Positions 7,487 to 13,845 of a stretch of 19,484 nucleotides of DNA are shown here, in pieces. The stretch comes from Prevotella sp. (lineage in GTDB: Bacteria > Bacteroidota > Bacteroidia > Bacteroidales > Bacteroidaceae), in the NCBI GenBank assembly GCA_017430675.1, contig JAFRMM010000150.1, positions 1 to 19,484 on the forward strand, in the 5' to 3' direction. Every line of letters starts with the position of its first letter. The first letter of the stretch is position 1. The translations under genes were made by a program, and so were the position numbers. The notes under the pieces were generated by a model, which was not told the origin of the DNA, did not search any database, and saw nothing but the letters and a program-made list of their open reading frames with translations.

Positions 7487-9271
7487 ATGATACTGGTATT
7501 CGGAGGAACGACGGAAGGGCGCAAGGCCGTGGAGGTGCTGGAAGAGGCTGGCACAACTTATTACTATTCTACTCTTAGTGACGGGCAGAAGATAGAGTTG
7601 GTGCATGGCGTCCATCTGACTGGAGGCATGGAGGTACCAGAGATGATCGCGTGTTGTCGTGAGCAGGACATCCGTCTGATTGTCGATGCAGCCCATCCCT
7701 TTGCTGAGGAACTGCACCGTAATCTGCAATTCCTTGCCAAGCACATTCAGGCTCCAATAATCCGATACGACAGGATTTATCCGCCACACGATCAGGATCT
7801 CATCTGGTGCAAGGACTACGACGAAGTTTTGCAACAGTTAGAAGAAAACCATATAGAACGACTCCTGGCCCTGACAGGTGTGGGAACTATTGGACGACTA
7901 AGTGCCTTTTGGGAGAAACATGAAACATGTTGGTTCCGTATCCTCAATCGTCGTGCCTCGCATTTTGTTGCTAAAGCGAATCACTTTCCTGAAGAGAGGC
8001 TGGTCTATTATGAGACGGATGATACCTCGGATCTTATCCGCGACCTTCAGCCACAAGCCATCATTACAAAGGAGAGCGGGCTTAGTGGAGGTTTTACAGA
8101 AAAGGTGGATACTGCCAGACAGGCTGGCATTAAAGTCTTCGTCGTAGAGCGTCCTGACTACCCGCCACATACTCCTAATCCACAGAATGTACATATAGAA
8201 TATGTTAATGGGCCATACGGATTGCGCAGGGCGGTGGAGAAACTATTGCCAGCGTTCTATCCCCTGCATAGTGGACTGACGACGGGCACTTGTGCGACGG
8301 CGGCGGCAGTGGCTGCAACGATGAGGCTTATGAAGAATGAGATGCCTGATGAAGTGCCTGTCGTACTGCCTGACGGCGAGACGATCCAAGTGCCCGTTGG
8401 CTATGGCGAAGGGTATGCCTATTGTATCAAGGAGGCTGGTGATGATCCTGATGTGACGAATGGAATAGAAATACGGGCGAGTGTCAAACCTTTTGAGACC
8501 TTCGAGATTCTTGGGGGTGAGGGCGTGGGGACCTTCACGCTTCCGGGCTTTGACTATCCCCCTGGCGAAGCCGCCATCAATAAAGCCCCTCGTGAGATGA
8601 TCCGAAAGAATCTGGAGTGTTTATCCAGTATCCAATGTCCATTATCCATTACGATTTCTGTCCCACAAGGTGCAGAGATCGCCAAACGCACCTTTAATCC
8701 TCGTCTGGGTATCGAGGGCGGCATCTCAATCATTGGTGTCTCTGGCATCGTGAAGCCTTTCTCAGAAGAGGCTTTCATCGACAGCATCCGCAAGTGTATG
8801 ACGGTGGCGCAGGCTTCTGGCTCTGAGCGCGTGGTCATCAATAGTGGTGGTAAGAGTGAGCGTTATGTGAAGGCGCTCTATCCAGACCTGCCCCAACAGG
8901 CGTTTGTGGAATACGGCAACTATATCGGTGAGACGCTGAAGATTGCCAACGAACTCAATATCAAGTATGTCACCCTGGGCGTGATGCTGGGCAAGGCCGT
9001 CAAACTCGCTGCTGGTCATCTTGACACCCATAGCCGTAAGGCGACGATGGACAAGGAATTCATCCAGCAGATGCTCAAGGAATCTGATTGTGATATCGAC
9101 ATCAGCAAGATCACCTTGGCACGCGAACTCTGGGAAAAGTTACCCCAAGACAGACTCCAAACCTTCGCCAATACCATCATCAGCCATTGCGCAGAGCATT
9201 GTGATCCCTTGCTGCCCAATGGTTCACTGACCATCCTCCTGATTGATGATGATGGTCATATCTACAAATAA
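7487..9271 (+). CDS. cbiJ-cbiD: Fused cobalt-precorrin-6A reductase / cobalt-precorrin-5B C1-methyltransferase
   Basis: 594 residues. Residues 1 to ~255 are CbiJ/CobK: MILVFGGTTEGRKAVEVLEE is the N-terminal nucleotide-binding strand-loop. LIVDAAHPFA, LTGVGTIGRL and TKESGLSGGF (194-203) are family blocks. It reduces cobalt-precorrin-6A with NAD(P)H. Residues ~261-594 are CbiD: HSGLTTGTCATAAAVAA (261-277), FNPRLGIEGGISIIGVSGIV, VINSGGKSERY and a C-terminal LLPNGSLTILLID. CbiD methylates C1. CbiD acts just before CbiJ, so consecutive enzymes are fused, as in CbiGF. The gene is cut off from the other cob genes by the phosphatase pair. It may be read from that transcript or from a weak box beside its ATG. 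A short stretch CLSSIQCPLS near residue 377 looks inserted. The stop lies 9 bases from the convergent permease gene. Confidence 0.94.
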   Translation: MILVFGGTTEGRKAVEVLEEAGTTYYYSTLSDGQKIELVHGVHLTGGMEVPEMIACCREQDIRLIVDAAHPFAEELHRNLQFLAKHIQAPIIRYDRIYPPHDQDLIWCKDYDEVLQQLEENHIERLLALTGVGTIGRLSAFWEKHETCWFRILNRRASHFVAKANHFPEERLVYYETDDTSDLIRDLQPQAIITKESGLSGGFTEKVDTARQAGIKVFVVERPDYPPHTPNPQNVHIEYVNGPYGLRRAVEKLLPAFYPLHSGLTTGTCATAAAVAATMRLMKNEMPDEVPVVLPDGETIQVPVGYGEGYAYCIKEAGDDPDVTNGIEIRASVKPFETFEILGGEGVGTFTLPGFDYPPGEAAINKAPREMIRKNLECLSSIQCPLSITISVPQGAEIAKRTFNPRLGIEGGISIIGVSGIVKPFSEEAFIDSIRKCMTVAQASGSERVVINSGGKSERYVKALYPDLPQQAFVEYGNYIGETLKIANELNIKYVTLGVMLGKAVKLAAGHLDTHSRKATMDKEFIQQMLKESDCDIDISKITLARELWEKLPQDRLQTFANTIISHCAEHCDPLLPNGSLTILLIDDDGHIYK

Positions 9272-9280
9272 AGGATAGGA

Positions 9281-10315
9281 TTATTCTCCCACTTCGTCCT
9301 TGCGGCGACGGAAGAGGACGGCTGCGATGACGGGCGCCCCCACAAGGGCCGTGACACTGTTCACTGGTAAGGCACCCTCGAAACCAGGCATTCTGGCAAT
9401 GAGGTTGCATACGAGCGCCAAGGCTGCACCACAGAGGGCAGTGGCCGGCATCAGGATACGGTGATCTGAGGTGCGGAAGATGGCGCGCGCCAGATGGGGT
9501 ACTGCCAGACCAATAAACATAATCGGACCGCAGTAGGCCGTGACGATAGCCACCAGCACACCTGAACTGACAATCACCAACATACGGGCACGACGGATAT
9601 TCAAGCCCAGGTTGGCTGCATAACGGTCACCCAATAGTAACAAATTCATGGACTTCACCAACAGACAGGCCAGAGGTAGCAGAATACACATCAGCACCAC
9701 GAAGAGGATTATCTCGTCGCCTGATACCCTGGAGAACGAGCCCAATCCCCATACCACAAATGCCTTTACATCCTCCTCTGGCGACAGGAACTTCAGTACG
9801 CCGATGATGGCATTGGCCAGATAACCAATCATCACACCTATGATTAATAAGGTGACGTTGCCCTTTACTTTCTGTGAAATCCAGACGATGAGCATCATTA
9901 CGGCCAGGGCACCAATGATGGCAGCCACACTCATGGCGGCATCGCCCAGATAGCCAAGACGACTCAGTGCCACACCACCGATCCTGCCAGAGAGCAGTAC
10001 CACAAAAGCCACGCCTAAGGCAGAACCGTTGGAGATACCCAACACAGACGGACCTGCCAAGGGGTTACGGAAGACCGTCTGCATCTGGAGACCACTGACG
10101 GCCAGGCCCGCACCAGCGACAATAGCCGTGAGGGCCTGTGGCAGACGCGACTTCCAGATGATATTTTGCCAGATCTCGGATTCAGAGGCGTCACCCATAA
10201 GGATACGACAGATACTCTTGACAGGTATATCGACGGAACCAATGAGAAGGTTGACGATCGCTAAAACCACTATCGCCACTACCAGTATCAATATCATGGG
10301 TAACGTCCGTCTCAT
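9281..10315 (-). CDS. FecCD/BtuC-family ABC transporter permease
   Basis: About 344 residues from the ATG at 10315; a GTG at 10318 would add one residue. The protein is highly hydrophobic with roughly 9-10 membrane spans, as expected for BtuC/FhuB/FepD permeases. Hallmarks are RLPQALTAIVAGAGLAVSG, VFRNPLAGPSVLGISNGSALG and the cytoplasmic coupling stretch GPIMFIGLAVPHLARAI. It moves the ligand handed over by the binding protein encoded just upstream through the inner membrane. The ATG shares one base with the stop of the binding-protein gene (TGATG), so the two are coupled. No ATPase gene follows; cbiJD converges from the other side. The neighbours suggest cobalamin, corrinoid, haem or metal-chelate uptake, but sequence alone does not decide. 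Confidence 0.9.
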   Translation of the reverse strand: MRRTLPMILILVVAIVVLAIVNLLIGSVDIPVKSICRILMGDASESEIWQNIIWKSRLPQALTAIVAGAGLAVSGLQMQTVFRNPLAGPSVLGISNGSALGVAFVVLLSGRIGGVALSRLGYLGDAAMSVAAIIGALAVMMLIVWISQKVKGNVTLLIIGVMIGYLANAIIGVLKFLSPEEDVKAFVVWGLGSFSRVSGDEIILFVVLMCILLPLACLLVKSMNLLLLGDRYAANLGLNIRRARMLVIVSSGVLVAIVTAYCGPIMFIGLAVPHLARAIFRTSDHRILMPATALCGAALALVCNLIARMPGFEGALPVNSVTALVGAPVIAAVLFRRRKDEVGE

Positions 10316-11424
10316 CACTTCAGCAGATAATAGAATGTAGGCTGATAGTCCTTTTCCACCAACTCAGGGTGGAAGATGGCCACGAAGTCCTTCAACAGCA
10401 CGTCGGGCTCCACAGGCGAGATCTCGTAATAGGGCGTCTGTTTCATGTTGCAGTAGATCACCTTCTTCTCCTTGTAAGCCTTGAAGAGTTCATTGCGAGG
10501 CTCAGAGGCTTTCAGTGCCTCGTAGGAGAACTCGCCAGGGTAACTATTGAGGATGCGCCAGTAGTCGGCCTTGGCAGCAAGGGCGTACATCTTCTCAAAC
10601 TCTAAGTCCTCGCCAGCCGTTTCCTCGTCGTTGATGACATAGTCGGCTCCAGCATCACGGAAGATCTGTGCCAGATAGTTCTTGCCACCCACGGCGTGCC
10701 AGTTGCCATAGTGCATCTCACCACTGAGCACCGTCGGACGAGTCTCAGCAGCACTGGCCTTCTCCTTCAGTTCGTTGTACCGGCTCTCAATACCTGCGAA
10801 TGTCTCGATGGCCTCTTTCTCCTTACCGATGAACATACCCACGAACTTGATCCACTCGGCTTGTCCTAAGGGATCCAGTTCCTTATAGCCTAAATGGGGT
10901 ACCAGGGTGATACCTGTCTCCAAAATAGCATCATAACCACCGCGCTTGAAGGGCGAGATAAAGATGACATCGGGATTGGCGGCCATCACCATCTCCGTAT
11001 CGAAATTCCCCTCCATACCAATCTTCACGATACGGCCATCCTTGACCCGTGCGAGGATATCCTTGTTGAAGAGGTTCTTCGTACCCGTCAGGCCCTTCAC
11101 CACATCATGGGCACCGAGGATGGTGAAGTTCGACAGTTGCAGGGCCGTCATACAGATGGTATTCTTAATAGGTACGCGCACCTTCGTATAGCCTTCCGGC
11201 ACTGTCATTTCGTCAGATGTCACCAAGGCGAAGTGATAGTCTTTTCCCACATCCACCAGTCGTACACCATTCTGGCTCTTCACATGATAGCCAGTGGCAT
11301 ATCTCGGACATAAAAGACTGTCCTCACTTGCCGTATCATCTGATACCGCTCTGCCTTTCTGATTGCATGAACAAATTAGGAACAGTGCCATGCAAAAGAT
11401 CTCTATCACAACTAACCTTTTCAT
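10315..11424 (-). CDS. Periplasmic substrate-binding lipoprotein of a BtuF/FepB-type ABC importer
   Basis: 369 residues from the ATG at 11424. This start gives MKRLVVIEIFCMALFLICSC, a basic start, hydrophobic core and lipobox with Cys20. The frame can extend to an ATG at 11466, but that would bury the signal. The mature part has the class III binding-protein plan: a first lobe with PNTICMTAL-like and LTGTKNLFN segments, a mid-protein NPDVIFISPF strand and a long helix (LGQAEWIKFVGMFIGKEKEA). A second lobe follows with GGKNYLAQIFRDAGADY, a frequent signature in this family. It would sit lipid-anchored in the periplasm and feed the permease. It lies 128 bases behind the TonB receptor gene on the same strand, which makes one uptake unit. 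Ligand unknown: corrinoid, iron chelate or another metal complex. Confidence 0.87.
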   Translation of the reverse strand: MKRLVVIEIFCMALFLICSCNQKGRAVSDDTASEDSLLCPRYATGYHVKSQNGVRLVDVGKDYHFALVTSDEMTVPEGYTKVRVPIKNTICMTALQLSNFTILGAHDVVKGLTGTKNLFNKDILARVKDGRIVKIGMEGNFDTEMVMAANPDVIFISPFKRGGYDAILETGITLVPHLGYKELDPLGQAEWIKFVGMFIGKEKEAIETFAGIESRYNELKEKASAAETRPTVLSGEMHYGNWHAVGGKNYLAQIFRDAGADYVINDEETAGEDLEFEKMYALAAKADYWRILNSYPGEFSYEALKASEPRNELFKAYKEKKVIYCNMKQTPYYEISPVEPDVLLKDFVAIFHPELVEKDYQPTFYYLLK

Positions 11425-11432
11425 CGTGGATG

Positions 11433-11440
11433 CAAAGGTA
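11433..11440 (-). promoter_or_regulatory. -7 box just before the binding-lipoprotein start
   Basis: On the - strand TACCTTTG occupies 11440-11433, a perfect TAnnTTTG. Only 8 bases separate it from the ATG at 11424, so a transcript from here would be leaderless or nearly so. No good TTG is found at the -33 distance, so this may be a weak internal promoter within the receptor-lipoprotein-permease operon. Confidence 0.4.
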
Positions 11441-11530
11441 CGAAAATAATCAGAAATACCGTGCATTTAGGGAATAATAATTCTAACAAATCAGATAAGA
11501 ATTATCAAAACTCCTGTTGTTTTCCCGGAG

Positions 11531-11553
11531 GCCATACGCCAACGGCAGACGGC
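11531..11553 (-). terminator. Short hairpin directly after the TonB receptor stop
   Basis: Read on the - strand, GCCGTCTGCC (11553-11544) and GGCGTATGGC (11540-11531) pair with a 3-base loop. The stem has one mismatch and two G-U pairs, which favours an RNA-level fold of this strand. The left arm starts at the last base of the TAG stop. No U-run follows, so it is more likely a partial terminator or a 3'-end stabiliser between receptor and lipoprotein genes than a full stop. Confidence 0.35.
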
Positions 11554-13730
11554 TAGAGGTCTATCGGCACCACGACTTTGAACGCGACGTTACGTCCCAT
11601 GTTGTACACGCCCTGGCGGCCTGTCACGCTGTTCACATCCGCATATTTAAGGCGGCTCAGGTGGTTCTGGTAGGCTTTGTCGAGCAGATTGTCGGCAGTC
11701 ACATACAGTTCGGCCACCTTTTTCCCTCTCACCTGTATGTCTGTGCCTACCGAGAGACTCAGCAGAGCATAGGCAGGGGTGGCTGTCTCTGTTTCATCAG
11801 CACTGTAGATGTGCGATTGCCGTAGGAAACAGTCGAGACCGGCAGTGATGTAGAGGTTGTTGAGAAGCGATCGGTGGACGGCATTCTCCGCATGGTGGTG
11901 GACAACGGTACTGTGCGAATGGTGGAGGAGTTCCCACTTCAGTTCAGATGTCCATTTGGGGGCCGGTGTAAACGGGAGATACCTGGTGTCGGATGGCTGG
12001 TTCAGCAGTCTGGCATCGACCATCGAGAAAGTGTTGGAGAAATGGACGGAATGGACGGGATGGAAATCGAATCCAGCCTCAAAACCCAGCAGACGGGCAT
12101 TGCCCTGCGTGTAGGCGTAGGTGAGGTAGTCGGGGTCGATGACATCTGCTACGCGATGGGTGAAGATATAGTTGTCGATGCGGTTGGCGAAGAGTGCCAG
12201 TTGTGCCGAGAAGTAGCGCGAGGTGAAGTCAAGTCCGAGGTCGGTCTGCAGACTGTATTCGGCCTTGAGTTGGCGGTCGCCCACCTCATAGCGGATGGAG
12301 CCTTCGTGAACGCCGTTAGAGGCCAGTTCGCTCATGTTGGGTGTGCGGAATCCCCGGGCAAGGTTCAAGCGCAGGTTGAAATGCTCGTTTATATTGTACA
12401 CGGCCCCTATGCTACCTGTCAATCCGTTGAAATGGCGGCTGAAATCTACGAAGCGCCAATTGCCATCATCCATAAGGCCGTACCCATGTAGGCGCCGGTG
12501 GTCATAGCGCACGCCGCCGTTCAGGGTCCAGCGGTCGTCAATGGATTTTGTGGCGGTGACATATACGCCGACATCGAAAAGGCGGTAGTCGGGTATCAGG
12601 TATTCCCCGCCCTCGTTGCCCGATTTCTGGTACATGCTGCCAACGCCCGCGGAGAGTTTCCAGCCACACCATTCGTTGGTGACGTAGCGCAGGTCGTAGG
12701 TGAGCGTGTGCAGTTTGAAGTACAGTTCGTATTCGTCGGCCGATTCCTCAAACTCCTGACGGCGGTTCTGCTGGTAGCCGAAGACGGCCTTCAGGTAGCC
12801 CGACGATAGGTTCAGCGCGTTGCTCCACACGATCTTGTAGTGCTTCACCTGCTGGAAAGGCAGTGTCTTCCCATAGCCATGGGCCTTGAACCCATCGTTC
12901 CGCATCAGTTCGCCAGTCTCCTCGTCACGTTCGCCCTCTACGATGCCTGGTGTCAGGTGATAGGTCGTCCACGTCAGTCGCGAATGCCCCCAAGTCTTAT
13001 TGAGGCCCAGCATCAGCCGCCCCGCCCGCTCACGAAACTGTGAGCCGGGCACGTAGCCGTCGTACTTGTTCTTATAGGCGTGGGCCATCTTGTCGCTGTA
13101 GCGGGCATCCCACACGAAGCCCCGTTGGTTGCCCGCCACCGAGAGATGGTAGGCGAAGAGTCCGTTGTTGGTCTGGTATTCTGAGGCGACGTTGGCTTTC
13201 ATCTCTCCTTCGGCGAGCGTCGGTTGCGCATGCATGATGACCACTCCGGCCATCGCGTCGGAGCCGTACATCAGTGAGGCGGGACCTTTCAGTATCTCCA
13301 CCGAACCGACACTGCTCCCATCTACCTCCACGCCATGCTCATCGCCCCACTGCTGGCCTTCCTGGCGCACGCCCTCGCTGATGACCACTACACGGTTGTA
13401 GCCCAGGCCGCGGATGATGGGCTTGGAGATGCTGCCACCCGTGGTCAGTTGGCTGATGCCAGGCTGGTGCGCGATGGCATCGATGATATTAGTGGCTGCC
13501 GTCGAGCGCAATACCTGTGGCGTGACGATGCTCACGGGTGCCGTGGCATACTTTAGTTTCGTGTCGCCCGTTACGCCAGTGACTGTCACTTCGTTGAGGT
13601 TCAGATGGCGGAAGAACACGTCGGTCGAGTCCTCCTCATGGTTATGTCTGTTGTCTTTGTCTTCATCTGTCTGCGCTGCCATTGTCATGCACACGCACAA
13701 CAAAGGCAGAACAATATATCTTGTTTTCAT
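11553..13730 (-). CDS. TonB-dependent outer-membrane receptor with His-rich segments
   Basis: 725 residues. Residues 1-19 are a signal peptide ending MAAQ. A TonB-box-like LNEVTVTG (about 44-51) precedes a full plug domain (about 60-170: PVSIVTPQVLRSTAATNIID, RGLGYNRVVVISEGVRQEG, VEILKGPASLMYGSDAMAG). A 22-strand type barrel follows, with the late-barrel block NLARGFRTPNMSEL and a C-terminal half rich in aromatic strand ends. It brings a ligand through the outer membrane using TonB energy. Odd features are a His/acid N-terminal stretch DNRHNHEED (about 26-34) and a probable surface loop, about residues 600-620, with HHSHSTVVHHH. Such clusters and the QQWGDEHG plug motif are reminiscent of metal-linked receptors. 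Context next to cob genes suggests cobalamin (BtuB-like) or cobalt. The gene leads the uptake operon; its control region is 13754-13807. Confidence 0.9.
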   Translation of the reverse strand: MKTRYIVLPLLCVCMTMAAQTDEDKDNRHNHEEDSTDVFFRHLNLNEVTVTGVTGDTKLKYATAPVSIVTPQVLRSTAATNIIDAIAHQPGISQLTTGGSISKPIIRGLGYNRVVVISEGVRQEGQQWGDEHGVEVDGSSVGSVEILKGPASLMYGSDAMAGVVIMHAQPTLAEGEMKANVASEYQTNNGLFAYHLSVAGNQRGFVWDARYSDKMAHAYKNKYDGYVPGSQFRERAGRLMLGLNKTWGHSRLTWTTYHLTPGIVEGERDEETGELMRNDGFKAHGYGKTLPFQQVKHYKIVWSNALNLSSGYLKAVFGYQQNRRQEFEESADEYELYFKLHTLTYDLRYVTNEWCGWKLSAGVGSMYQKSGNEGGEYLIPDYRLFDVGVYVTATKSIDDRWTLNGGVRYDHRRLHGYGLMDDGNWRFVDFSRHFNGLTGSIGAVYNINEHFNLRLNLARGFRTPNMSELASNGVHEGSIRYEVGDRQLKAEYSLQTDLGLDFTSRYFSAQLALFANRIDNYIFTHRVADVIDPDYLTYAYTQGNARLLGFEAGFDFHPVHSVHFSNTFSMVDARLLNQPSDTRYLPFTPAPKWTSELKWELLHHSHSTVVHHHAENAVHRSLLNNLYITAGLDCFLRQSHIYSADETETATPAYALLSLSVGTDIQVRGKKVAELYVTADNLLDKAYQNHLSRLKYADVNSVTGRQGVYNMGRNVAFKVVVPIDL

Positions 13731-13753
13731 ATCCTTCTTGTCTTCAATATCCG

Positions 13754-13807
13754 GCCGTAAAGGTACAAAACATTTCCCGTATTACGGCAAACACAGGAAA
13801 TGTTTTG
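13754..13807 (-). promoter_or_regulatory. Two interleaved inverted repeats over a putative promoter of the TonB receptor operon
   Basis: Pair one is a perfect 12-bp inverted repeat, CAAAACATTTCC (13766-13777) with GGAAATGTTTTG (13796-13807). Pair two is a perfect 7-bp repeat, GCCGTAA (13754-13760) with TTACGGC (13782-13788), and it interleaves with the first. On the - strand a -7-like TACCTTTA (13765-13758) and a TTG (13790-13788) 22 bases upstream lie within the structure. This could be a dual operator, or two mutually exclusive RNA folds if transcription starts upstream. No B12-box is seen. The region may also end the upstream SpoIIE transcript. Confidence 0.5.
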
Positions 13808-13845
13808 AGATTATTTATGATAACGTGCCCCCATGATTCTCTGCT

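Noticed and set aside
11425..11466. Start of the binding lipoprotein at 11466
   Set aside because: It would add 14 residues ahead of the lipoprotein signal peptide; the ATG at 11424 gives a proper lipobox.
13754..13807. Classical H-type RNA pseudoknot
   Set aside because: The connecting loop of 5 bases could not span the 12-bp first stem, so the two pairings are better seen as alternatives or as DNA sites.
13731..13845. Cobalamin riboswitch before the TonB receptor gene
   Set aside because: No B12-box-like conserved core was found and the spacer is too short; the visible structure is a pair of interleaved inverted repeats instead.
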